Positions 44,182 through 52,419 of a stretch of 64,000 nt of DNA are shown one piece after another. The first letter of the stretch is position 1, and each line of letters starts with the position of its first letter. The notes below the pieces were generated by a model. The model was not told the DNA's origin. It did not search any database and was given only the letters and a program-made list of their open reading frames with translations. A program made the translations under genes and the position numbers. Source of the stretch: DATKUA01 sp965602675 (GTDB lineage Bacteria > Acidobacteriota > DATKUA01); NCBI GenBank assembly GCA_965602675.1, contig CBFCZO010000009.1, positions 1 to 64,000 of the forward strand. The letters are read 5' to 3'.

Positions 44182-45876
44182 ATGACCGGTACTCAAAGGT
44201 TTCTATTAGGTTCTGTCGCTGTCGTTCTGATTTCGGCGTTCATAGCACTCACATACGCGCAGGATGCCGGCACCACCGCCACTCCCGAGGACACCAAGGA
44301 GTTCGAGCGGCTGACCGAGCTGTATTCAATCATCGAGCAAAATTACTTTGGCGAATTCGACGTCAAGAATGCCTTCACCGGCGCCCTTAACGGCATGCTC
44401 AACCAGCTCGATCCTCACTCCACTTTCATCGACATAAGCGACTACGCCCTGATGGAGGAGCGCTACCGCGGCGATTACCAGGGTATCGGCGTAAGCTTCA
44501 TCATGTTAGACGACAAGATCACAATAATGGACGTGATGGCCGGCGGCCCGTCGGACCGCATCGGCATTCATATGGGCGATCAGATCGTCGAGATCGAGGG
44601 CGAGGACGCCATCGGCCTTGACAGCGATGAGGTTCAGAATCGCCTGCGCGGGCCGGACGGGACCAAAGTGTTCGTGAAGATCCAACGCCCGCATAACGAA
44701 GAGCTCGTGCCTTTCACAATCACCAGGGGGCAGATCCCGATCGCCAGCGTCGAGAATTCCTTCATGCTGGACAGGAAAACAGGCTACATCCGCGTGACTC
44801 GCTTCGCGCGCAAGACATCGCGTGAGCTGGAAGCGGAGCTCGAGAGCCTGAGCAAGCAGGGAATGAGGCGCCTGGTGCTCGATTTGCGCGGCAATACGGG
44901 GGGATACCTCGAAACCTCGATACAACTGGTCGACAAGTTTATTCCCGGCCGTCGGCTGATCGTTTATACCGACGGCCAGGCCAAGGGCTCGCGAGAGCGG
45001 TTTTACTCTTACGACGGCAACAAGTACTGGGATCTGCCGCTCGTCGTCCTGGTCGACCACGTAAGCGCCAGCGCTTCGGAGATCGTTGCGGGGGCGTTGC
45101 AGGACTGGGACCGCGCGGTAATAGCCGGGCAGACGTCCTTCGGCAAGGGCCTCGTCCAGACGGGTTTCAGGCTGGGCGACGGTTCGCGCCTGTTGCTGAC
45201 CACGTCGCGTTACTACACGCCCTCCGGCCGCCTGATTCAGCGCGATTACAAGGGGGTAGATCTGGAGACGTATCAGGTCCAGGGATATTTCGATTACGAT
45301 TCAGGCGACTTCAACGTTACGGAAGTCGAGGGTGAGAGGCCGGTGTACCTGACAGCTAACGGCCGCACCGTCTACGGCGGCGGAGGCATCACCCCCGACG
45401 AGGTAATCGACGGCGAGCTGATGTTCGATCCGCTTATCTACTCGCTCAACAACAACCTGATGACATTCCTCTATGGCCGCGATTACTTCTGGCGTCATTC
45501 CGGTGAGTGGACGGATCTCGGCAGATTCATGCAGGAGTTTGAGGTAAACGGCGCAATGCTCTCGGATCTGCTCCAGTTGGCTAAGGAACGCAATTACGTG
45601 TTCTACCCCAGGCGCGGCGCGGCTCTCAGCGACACCGAGATGGAAAAGCAGTTCTGGGAACTTGAAGAGCAACTCAAGGTCTTTATAAAAGCGGAGATCG
45701 CGCAGTTCTATTTCGACCGCAACGCGGGCTTCGCAATAAGGCGCCTGGCGCGCGATCGGCAGCTTTCAAGCGTGGTGGATCTTTTTAAGGCCGCTGAGGC
45801 GCTGGCCGACGGCCAGAGCGAAATCAGTCCCGAGATCTTCGCCAAGCGGGCGAATCCGGGAGGAAATAATGAGTAA
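44182..45876 (+). CDS. S41 C-terminal processing protease
   Basis: 564 residues from the ATG at 44182, which follows GGAGGGAAG. A signal peptide (FLLGSVAVVLISAFIALTYA) directs it to the periplasm. A PDZ domain covers about 95-190 (GIGVSFIMLDDKITIMDVMA; GPSDRIGIHMGDQIVEIEGE). The protease core has GYIRVTRFARKTSRELEAEL, LRGNTGGYLETSI, and the Ser/Lys dyad in SASASEIVAGAL and SFGKGLVQT. An additional C-terminal region of about 150 residues is unlike the basic CtpA. Its stop overlaps the start of the proteasome ATPase gene by 8 bp, which suggests translational coupling although one product is exported and the other cytoplasmic. Confidence 0.93.
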   Translation: MTGTQRFLLGSVAVVLISAFIALTYAQDAGTTATPEDTKEFERLTELYSIIEQNYFGEFDVKNAFTGALNGMLNQLDPHSTFIDISDYALMEERYRGDYQGIGVSFIMLDDKITIMDVMAGGPSDRIGIHMGDQIVEIEGEDAIGLDSDEVQNRLRGPDGTKVFVKIQRPHNEELVPFTITRGQIPIASVENSFMLDRKTGYIRVTRFARKTSRELEAELESLSKQGMRRLVLDLRGNTGGYLETSIQLVDKFIPGRRLIVYTDGQAKGSRERFYSYDGNKYWDLPLVVLVDHVSASASEIVAGALQDWDRAVIAGQTSFGKGLVQTGFRLGDGSRLLLTTSRYYTPSGRLIQRDYKGVDLETYQVQGYFDYDSGDFNVTEVEGERPVYLTANGRTVYGGGGITPDEVIDGELMFDPLIYSLNNNLMTFLYGRDYFWRHSGEWTDLGRFMQEFEVNGAMLSDLLQLAKERNYVFYPRRGAALSDTEMEKQFWELEEQLKVFIKAEIAQFYFDRNAGFAIRRLARDRQLSSVVDLFKAAEALADGQSEISPEIFAKRANPGGNNE

Positions 45877-48010
45877 AAAAGAGTCTTCCCAAGAAAATCA
45901 GGTGGATTTGCTAAAGCGGGAGAACCATGAACTGGGTCTTCAGGCAAACCGCCTGGAGGAGAAGAACCGGACTCTGCGCATGACACTCGAGCAGGCGAAG
46001 GAAGAGATCGATGCGATCAAGCAGGAGGTAGCCAAGCTCAAAGCGCCTCCGCTGCCATACGGCACCTTCATCCGCCGGAGCGAGGAACCCGAGATGGTGG
46101 TTGTCGCCGTCGACGGCAAGCTTCTCGAGGTTAACATCGCAAACTCGGATATCGAGGTTTCCAAGCTAAAATCGGGTCAGCGCTTGCTGCTGAATCCGGC
46201 CTACAATGTCCTGAATCTTCGCGAGGCAGAGCCGACCGGCGAAATCGGCAAGCTGATCGATTTCCTCCCCGACGGCCGCCTGATCGTCAGATGCATGGAG
46301 AGCGAAGACCACGTAATGGTTGCTGCGGATGTGCTCTCAGCGGCCAAGCTGCGCGTGGGCAACAACCTGCGCTATGACGGCGCCAGCAATGTGGCCTTCG
46401 AAAAGCTGCCCAAGAGCGAGGTGGAGGAGGTTGTGCTGGAGGAGATTCCCGATGTCACCTATGACGACATCGGCGGTCTCTACGAGCAGATCGAGCAGCT
46501 GAAGGACGCGGTCGAGCTGCCGTACATCTACGGCCACCTCTACAAGCAATTCAGCCTCAAACCGCCCAAAGGAATCCTGCTTTACGGCCCGCCGGGTTGC
46601 GGCAAGACGCTGGTGGCCAAGGCAGTGGCGAACAGCCTATCGCAACGCATCCACCGCACGCTACGCGAGCTGAAGGAAGCGCTGGAGCTGATGATTGCCC
46701 TCCGAAAGCCGAAAACGAAGTACCGCGACATTGCCGAGCGCTTCGAGAAACTGCGCTACGAGATATACGAGTATCAGACAATTTACCGCGCGGTGCCCTC
46801 GGACGACATTGAGGCGATGTACGACAAGCTCGACAACAGCGGCATCCTCGGCAACTTCATCCGCCGCACCGAGGGCGACCGCCAATCGCCCAAGCTTGTC
46901 TCGAATATCAGCGACTGGTACGACCTTCTGATCGAGCTGAAGGAAAAAAGCTACGGCATGCTCACCGATCGCAAGCGCATCGGCGAATTGCTGGAGCGCA
47001 AGCGCAAGCACTACTTTATCCACCGCCAGAGCATCTCCGACGAGCAGTACGCGCGAAACTGGCTGGCCGACTTCCTCTCAAACAACGGCATCGATCCCGA
47101 GGGCGACCTCGGGGCCGATATGGCGCGCACCGAGGAGAAGCTGGGCGGCGGGGTGGAAAGCTACTTCCTCAACATCAAGGGCCCGGAGCTGCTCAACAAG
47201 TACGTCGGCGAGACCGAGTATAAGATCCGCGAGGTTTTCATGGCCGCGCGAGAAAAGGCGCAGCGCGGGCTGCCGGTAATTGTTTTCTTCGACGAGATGG
47301 AAAGCATCTTCCGGACGCGCGGCTCGGGCATCAGCTCTGACATCGAGAGTACGATCGTGCCGCAATTTCTCTCCGAAATCGACGGTGTCGAGGGCCTGGA
47401 AAATGTCATCGTCATCGGCGCCTCCAACCGACAAGACCTGATCGATCCGGCGGTGCTGCGGCCGGGGCGACTCGACGTCAAGATCCGTATCGACAGGCCT
47501 GACAAGGAGGCCGCGCACGACATCTTCTCCAAGTACCTCAGATCGGATGTGCCGCTGCACAAGTCGCTGCTGGAGCAGCATGGTGAGGATTCCGAGGAGG
47601 CTATAAGTGAGCTGATCAACTCCGCTGTCGAGGAGATGTATGCCGACAAGGCCGAGAACCAGTTCCTACGCGTAACTTACCGCAACCGGGAACAGGAGAT
47701 CCTATTCTTCAAGGATTTCTCTTCGGGCGCAATGATCGAAGGAATCGTCTCGCGCGCGAAGACCTACGCGATCAAGCGCACCATCCTTACCGGCGAGCGG
47801 GGCCTGAGTTTCGACGACTTGGTCGAAGCGATCCGCGACGAGTACAAGGAGAACGAGGACCTGCCGAACACGACCAATCCCGACGACTGGGCCAAGATCA
47901 GCGGCAAGAAGGGCGAGAAGATCATTTCAATCGAGCCGATGCTGCCGAAGCGCAAGAAAGAGCCCGCCAGGGAAGTCGACGACGTGGCCGTCTCCCGCAG
48001 GCTGCTATAA
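45869..48010 (+). CDS. mpa: Proteasome-associated AAA+ ATPase (ARC/Mpa)
   Basis: 713 residues against about 590-610 in actinobacterial Mpa/ARC. N-terminal coiled coil (8-58) for Pup binding, then OB domains (about 60-200). The AAA domain has Walker A GPPGCGKT at 240-247, pore-loop segment SYFLNIKGPELLNKYVGETE from 431, Walker B FFDEMESIFRTRG with D475-E476, and VLRPGRLDVKI. Between L257 and S431, Mtb Mpa has only about 16 residues; here there are 173, rich in charged helices. The conserved WAKISGKKGEKI is near the C-terminus, but the final residues are VSRRLL, with no GQYL docking tail or penultimate Tyr. It should unfold pupylated proteins for PrcA/PrcB, but docking may differ. Start overlaps the S41 gene. 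Confidence 0.95.
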   Translation: MSKKESSQENQVDLLKRENHELGLQANRLEEKNRTLRMTLEQAKEEIDAIKQEVAKLKAPPLPYGTFIRRSEEPEMVVVAVDGKLLEVNIANSDIEVSKLKSGQRLLLNPAYNVLNLREAEPTGEIGKLIDFLPDGRLIVRCMESEDHVMVAADVLSAAKLRVGNNLRYDGASNVAFEKLPKSEVEEVVLEEIPDVTYDDIGGLYEQIEQLKDAVELPYIYGHLYKQFSLKPPKGILLYGPPGCGKTLVAKAVANSLSQRIHRTLRELKEALELMIALRKPKTKYRDIAERFEKLRYEIYEYQTIYRAVPSDDIEAMYDKLDNSGILGNFIRRTEGDRQSPKLVSNISDWYDLLIELKEKSYGMLTDRKRIGELLERKRKHYFIHRQSISDEQYARNWLADFLSNNGIDPEGDLGADMARTEEKLGGGVESYFLNIKGPELLNKYVGETEYKIREVFMAAREKAQRGLPVIVFFDEMESIFRTRGSGISSDIESTIVPQFLSEIDGVEGLENVIVIGASNRQDLIDPAVLRPGRLDVKIRIDRPDKEAAHDIFSKYLRSDVPLHKSLLEQHGEDSEEAISELINSAVEEMYADKAENQFLRVTYRNREQEILFFKDFSSGAMIEGIVSRAKTYAIKRTILTGERGLSFDDLVEAIRDEYKENEDLPNTTNPDDWAKISGKKGEKIISIEPMLPKRKKEPAREVDDVAVSRRLL

Positions 48011-48232
48011 AAACGAGCAGCGTAAAAAATCAACTATCAGCCTTCCGGCAATCAAGATCGCTCGCCGTATAGATTCCGTTTGAATTGAGTTTGTTTTGCG
48101 TAGCTGGCTTTTCCTGAACACGATCAGCGTCAGGGCAAATAAATATCCCCGGGATTTTTTGTTCTCTCCCTAGGATGGAATTTCAAATAACCAAAAATGT
48201 TTGTGCAGTTAAAGGAAGGGTTCCGCTGTCCT

Positions 48233-49201
48233 TTAAAGCTTCAATTCCCCATCGAGGAGCAGGGGCTTGCCGTCGAGTTCCAGCGTCGGGGCAAAGATGA
48301 TGCCGTCGAGATGCACCTTCACGTCGACGGTGCCTCCCATCGATATGTTGTTTCCGACAGCCACGTGGACGGTTCCCATGACCTTCTCGTCTTCGAGTAT
48401 TGCTCCGATCACTCTTGCGGCATGATTTGTGCCGACTCCGAGTTCAGCGAGGTTGCGGCCGGGCCTGCCGAAAGGTTCCAGCATCGATTCCAGCTTGCGC
48501 GCGGCCTGCTTTCCCTCGATTCCGGTCACGAATCCTCCGTCGACCAGCAGGGTGATTGTCTCGCCTCCCTCGAGCAGTCCGATACCGGCCATTGAGCCAT
48601 CGACGACAACCACGCCCTCGCTGGCGCCCTCGCGCGGCATGAGGTACGCCTCGCCGGACGGCAGGTTGCCGAAATCGCCTGGTTCACGGATGAGGCCGGT
48701 GCTGCTGATGGCCTCGATGCCATTGATCGGAATCGTGATATCGGAACCTGACGGCGAGCGAAGCCTGGCGACTGAGGCCTTGCTTAACAGCCTGGACACT
48801 TCGTGGGTGCGGCGGGAGATTTTTTCATAGTCGGCGTTGAAGCTCCGCAACAAAGTCTCAGGCAGAATGCCCGGCATCGTAGCCACGCGCGCGCCTGCCT
48901 TGCATGCCGCCCGGCGCGAGGAGGTGTGCGTGAAAGAGGTCGAGGCGGGCATAACCACGACATCCGAGGCGGCCATGGCGGCTGCCACGGCTTCCGGTGG
49001 TTCACTGCCGTGCCCGCTGCGGGGTGTTATCTCGACGATGGAAACGTCGCTGCAGATGTCTTTTCCTGCGCCGAAGAACGCCCAGCCGATTCCTCTAAGC
49101 GGTTCATCAGTTACAATCAAAAGTGATTCGTTTTCACTCAGCGCCATGCAGTCGAGCAGTGCGGCTTTTGCTGCTACAAGAAGATCTTTGGAAATATCCA
49201 C
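48233..49201 (-). CDS. M29-like (COG2309) aminopeptidase
   Basis: 322 residues. The family pattern is seen in the second half: NLAELGVGTNHAARVIGAIL, EDEKVMGTVHVAVGNNISMG, HLDGIIFAPTLELDG. The N-terminal half has a Rossmann-like strand-helix order (LLIVTDEPLRGIGWAFFG). Related proteins include the AmpS/PepT-type thermophilic aminopeptidases and the NicX ring-cleavage enzyme; an aminopeptidase is the better guess because it sits in one operon with pafA. A role in trimming proteasome products is inferred from that context only. It starts 8 bp after the stop of the coiled-coil protein gene. Confidence 0.78.
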   Translation of the reverse strand: MDISKDLLVAAKAALLDCMALSENESLLIVTDEPLRGIGWAFFGAGKDICSDVSIVEITPRSGHGSEPPEAVAAAMAASDVVVMPASTSFTHTSSRRAACKAGARVATMPGILPETLLRSFNADYEKISRRTHEVSRLLSKASVARLRSPSGSDITIPINGIEAISSTGLIREPGDFGNLPSGEAYLMPREGASEGVVVVDGSMAGIGLLEGGETITLLVDGGFVTGIEGKQAARKLESMLEPFGRPGRNLAELGVGTNHAARVIGAILEDEKVMGTVHVAVGNNISMGGTVDVKVHLDGIIFAPTLELDGKPLLLDGELKL

Positions 49202-49209
49202 GTCTTCGC

Positions 49210-50370
49210 CTACCTTTCCGTCATCAGGCCCAGTGCCTCTTCTTTGCCCAGCTCGCGCGCGATCCTGGTCAGCTCTTCAGATGCCGTGCGTGCGGCCGCC
49301 AGGCGTTCGTTCTCGCCGGTTATGGAAGTTTCCAACGCTTCAAGCTGCCTGTTTAGCTGTATTATTCGCGGTTCCAACTCCTCAGCATCTCTTTCGGCGA
49401 CCACCTGGTTGTAGCGCTCGCGCAAAGCGGCCAGCCTGTTTCTGGAGAAATCGATGATCTCTTCGAGTCGTCGACGTTCCCGGGACCACCAGGCGTCCTC
49501 CACTTCTATGAGATCGTCGATGCTGTAGGTGGGTATTTCCCTGTCCTCAGGGCTTTCGCTGCTTCCCGAGGCGGAAGGATCCCTGTCCTCATCGATGACT
49601 GAACCCTCAGAGGGAAGCAGCCAGTCGATGGGCTTGCCCAGCTCTTCGATAGCGATCGAAAGGTCGGTCAGCCGGTTCCCGACCAGCCTTGCCCGCTCAC
49701 GCTCGGCTAGCATGTCCTGCCGCACCTGAGCCAGTTCTTCCTGCAGGGGCTTTGCCTCATCTTCCGTTCTGGCACGATTGATGGCCAATACCAACGCATC
49801 CTGCCGCCGATCGAGGTCGGCCAAGCGGGAATTGCTCACGTCGAGAGCAGCGAAGAGCCGCGCCGCCTCATCTCGCCACCACGCCTCCGGCTCGGCGTTG
49901 AGCCTGTTCAGATCGTAGGGCGGAAACTGCTGGATAACCTGATCCCGGTCGGCTTCGGGCTGCTGTGCATCCGCAATGGTGACGCCTGTTTGAGTGTTGA
50001 ATACTACCGGGCGATTCTGAACCTCCTCCAGCAGCCGCCTTCTCCGCTCCTCTATCAGGCGGTAGTAGCGCTGCTGGCGTTCCCTCTCTCTGCGCAAGTG
50101 TTCGTTGGCACTGTCTGTCGCATCCAAGTCAACCAGGTCCACGCTAATTGATGCGTAGACGGGATGACTACCCTGGTCGAGGTAGAAGAGAACAAGACCT
50201 CCACTGATCCAGTATTCGCCGCGTATCACGAGCTGCTCACCGTCATTGAGGATGATCACGGCGGTGGGCATCTGCAGCAGCTCTTCCCTCGTAGGTCTTT
50301 GCTGGGCCGCTGTGGGCGATGTCAATAGCAACAACACCACAACGGCCAGCATGAGTGCTTTTCTCATCAC
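49210..50370 (-). CDS. Exported coiled-coil protein with two WW-dipeptide repeats, unknown function
   Basis: 386 residues. A signal peptide (ALMLAVVVLLLLTSPTAAQ) is followed by a beta-rich segment (AVIILNDGEQLVIRGEYWIS) and long charged helices. A duplicated unit is visible: EAWWRDEAARLFAALDVSNS near residue 165 and DAWWSRERRRLEEIIDFSRN near 298, each then followed by a heptad helix (RLADLDRRQ; RLAALRERY). I do not recognise the family. Its ATG overlaps the pafA stop by 4 bp and the aminopeptidase follows after 8 bp, so it belongs to the pafA operon even though it is exported. Confidence 0.7.
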   Translation of the reverse strand: MMRKALMLAVVVLLLLTSPTAAQQRPTREELLQMPTAVIILNDGEQLVIRGEYWISGGLVLFYLDQGSHPVYASISVDLVDLDATDSANEHLRRERERQQRYYRLIEERRRRLLEEVQNRPVVFNTQTGVTIADAQQPEADRDQVIQQFPPYDLNRLNAEPEAWWRDEAARLFAALDVSNSRLADLDRRQDALVLAINRARTEDEAKPLQEELAQVRQDMLAERERARLVGNRLTDLSIAIEELGKPIDWLLPSEGSVIDEDRDPSASGSSESPEDREIPTYSIDDLIEVEDAWWSRERRRLEEIIDFSRNRLAALRERYNQVVAERDAEELEPRIIQLNRQLEALETSITGENERLAAARTASEELTRIARELGKEEALGLMTER

Positions 50371-52085
50371 TTGCCTCCCAGCCGCGCAAGCACCTCGACT
50401 TCCTTCATCAGCTCGCGAGCCGGTTTATTTGAGCTGTGGAAGGGATTCATCAGGTTGACCTTGCGCAACTTGACGTCATGCACTGATATGCTGTCCCAAT
50501 TGACGGCGCCTTTGATGTTGGCGCCGGCTAGCAGCTTTATGAAATCGCTTCGAATTTTTGCGCGTGTGTTAGCTGGTGGCTCGGTCCGCGCGTGCTCGAC
50601 CTGTTCCTCGAATCCTTCCCAAGCGAATGCAGAAGTCAGGCCGCGGTCGCTCATGCGGTAGTAGAGGCCGCGGTCACGACGGACATCGTGAAAGGTGATA
50701 TCCATCTTCAACAGCTTGTGGTAGATGCTGTGGAAGCGGAAATAGTCCTTCAGATCGATCTCACTGTAGCGGACATGGCTCTTGATCTCTATGAAATCGC
50801 CCTGGCTGATACGGTTGCGGAGGAAGTTTTGAATGTCGAAGTCGGGATTGTTGCGTCGGTGGAAAAACAGCGACTCCTCCAGCCTCAGGCTTTTCATTCT
50901 TTTAATCAGGTAAACCCATTTGTTGAGGTCCTGATAGCCGACTTCCTGCCGCTCGAGAAAGCGGTTGGTCAGCCAGCGTTTCGCGATCCAATCTATGTCG
51001 CTGCGTAAAGTCATCGGGTCGCGCTCCAGCGCTGTCAGCACCCGGTCCCATTGCTCGACAATGAATGAATTCTCGCGTTCTCCGAGCTCTCCCTCCTTCT
51101 CCAGGAATTTTCTCACGCGTTTGAGATAGGTCCGCTGGATTTCAATTGGGCTGCGGTAGGTTCCGTCGAGCAACTTGATTTTAATGCGGCATGTGGGATC
51201 GTGGGAGATCTCCCGCAGCGCCAGAATCGGATCCTCGATTGCGAAAGAGTCGCCGATGCCTTCTTCCTCTATTACCCGCAGGACGAGCATCGAGGTGCCG
51301 ACCTTCAGCAGCGTGACAAGCTCGCTGAGGTTGCTGTCGCCGACAAGGATGTGGAGCCTGCGGAAGCGATCGATCTTGCTTAGGGGCTCATCGCGGCTGT
51401 TGACGATTCCGCGGCGGAAGGTGGTGTCGCTGCTGAGTTCGGAGTCGATGAAATCGGCTCGCTGGCTGATCTGGTAGCCCAGCTTGTTGCCGGTGATCAC
51501 TTTTCCGGAGCCGCAGAAAATCTGGCGCGTGATCAGGAACGGTATCAGCTCGCGGATGACCAGCTTGAAAAAGGAGCTCTCATTGTGACGGATGCTCCGG
51601 CGGGGAATGAGGTAATTCTCATGGCATCCGTAAGTGTTGCCGCGGATGTCGATGTTGTTCTTGCAGACGAGGATTTCTCCGGGATTGCCGTCCTCTCGAA
51701 TGCGCTGTTCCACGCGCCGACTGAGGTCCTCAATAATCCGCTCGCCGGCTTTGTCATAGGCGACCAGGTCGAAGGGGGAGCGGCATTCGGGCGAGGCGTA
51801 TTCCGGGTGGTCGCCGGTGTCAAGGTAGAACCGCCCGCCGTTGGAGAGGAACATGCGGTTCTTCTTCATTGAGTAACGACGGCGGTCTTCGAAGCTCGAG
51901 AAAGGCTCGCCGCGCGTCTCCGGGTAAAATTTCTCCTCGTAAAGGCGGATCATGCCAGCTTCGTCCATCACGGCGTTGATCATCTCGAAGATCTCGGTGC
52001 CGGTGAGAATCTTCTGGCGGTTGGGATCCGCGGGGTAATGCAAAAGCGCGAACTCGGTCTCAAGCCCAATTATCCGGGTCTTCAT
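50367..52085 (-). CDS. pafA: Pup-protein ligase PafA
   Basis: 572 residues, longer than actinobacterial PafA (about 450-480). It joins the C-terminal Glu of Pup to target lysines. The Mg-ATP motif GLETEF has E9 and E11; the catalytic Asp is D89 in GGRFYLDTGDHPEYASPE, and FYLDxGxHPEYA distinguishes PafA from Dop (FYVDHAHPEY). KNNIDIRGNTYGCHENYLI, FRRLHILVGDSNLSE and NTRAKIRSDFIKLL are also PafA-like. Two insertions stand out: residues about 50-78 (in a place comparable to the Dop loop) and about 391-460 before MDITFHDVRRDRG. No Shine-Dalgarno is seen at the start, and an extended -10 lies 8 bp upstream. First gene of a three-gene operon with the coiled-coil protein and the aminopeptidase. Confidence 0.93.
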   Translation of the reverse strand: MKTRIIGLETEFALLHYPADPNRQKILTGTEIFEMINAVMDEAGMIRLYEEKFYPETRGEPFSSFEDRRRYSMKKNRMFLSNGGRFYLDTGDHPEYASPECRSPFDLVAYDKAGERIIEDLSRRVEQRIREDGNPGEILVCKNNIDIRGNTYGCHENYLIPRRSIRHNESSFFKLVIRELIPFLITRQIFCGSGKVITGNKLGYQISQRADFIDSELSSDTTFRRGIVNSRDEPLSKIDRFRRLHILVGDSNLSELVTLLKVGTSMLVLRVIEEEGIGDSFAIEDPILALREISHDPTCRIKIKLLDGTYRSPIEIQRTYLKRVRKFLEKEGELGERENSFIVEQWDRVLTALERDPMTLRSDIDWIAKRWLTNRFLERQEVGYQDLNKWVYLIKRMKSLRLEESLFFHRRNNPDFDIQNFLRNRISQGDFIEIKSHVRYSEIDLKDYFRFHSIYHKLLKMDITFHDVRRDRGLYYRMSDRGLTSAFAWEGFEEQVEHARTEPPANTRAKIRSDFIKLLAGANIKGAVNWDSISVHDVKLRKVNLMNPFHSSNKPARELMKEVEVLARLGGK

Positions 52086-52093
52086 GGCATGTA

Positions 52094-52102
52094 ATTATAT
52101 CA
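52094..52102 (-). promoter_or_regulatory. Extended -10 promoter close to the pafA start
   Basis: On the minus strand TGATATAAT matches the extended -10 consensus TGnTATAAT; no -35 hexamer is seen. Transcription would begin about 7 nt later, near 52087, while the ATG is at 52085, so a leaderless pafA mRNA is suggested. The remaining divergent region to 52404 contains no gene. Confidence 0.4.
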
Positions 52103-52419
52103 TAGATATGGGGTTTTAGCCTTAGCAGATTCGGCTCCTACAAGCAGATTTGCCCATAATTACTACGTCGAATTGCGTCGTTTCAGGTCAGTCTTAAGCC
52201 TAATTTCAGACTTCTCAACAAGCAAGGAAAACTGTAATTATGGTTGCTGCAGACTGTTTAACCTTCATCTACAATATCCCTCGAAGAGAATGCTGGCTTG
52301 ACTTGCAGCGGTTAAATCCGCTTCGGAAGTACGGGGTCCGACGTAATACAAAAACGAAGCATGTTGGAGCAGCTTTTCTCTGAACAGCTTGGTGGTTAGA
52401 CGTCATGAGGGGGACATGT

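Noticed and set aside
50367..52085. Considered as a second Dop because of the Dop-loop-like insertion.
   Set aside because: FYLDTGDHPEYA and NTRAKIRSDF are PafA-type; the other gene at 56976 has the Dop-type motifs and the dop-pup-prc context.
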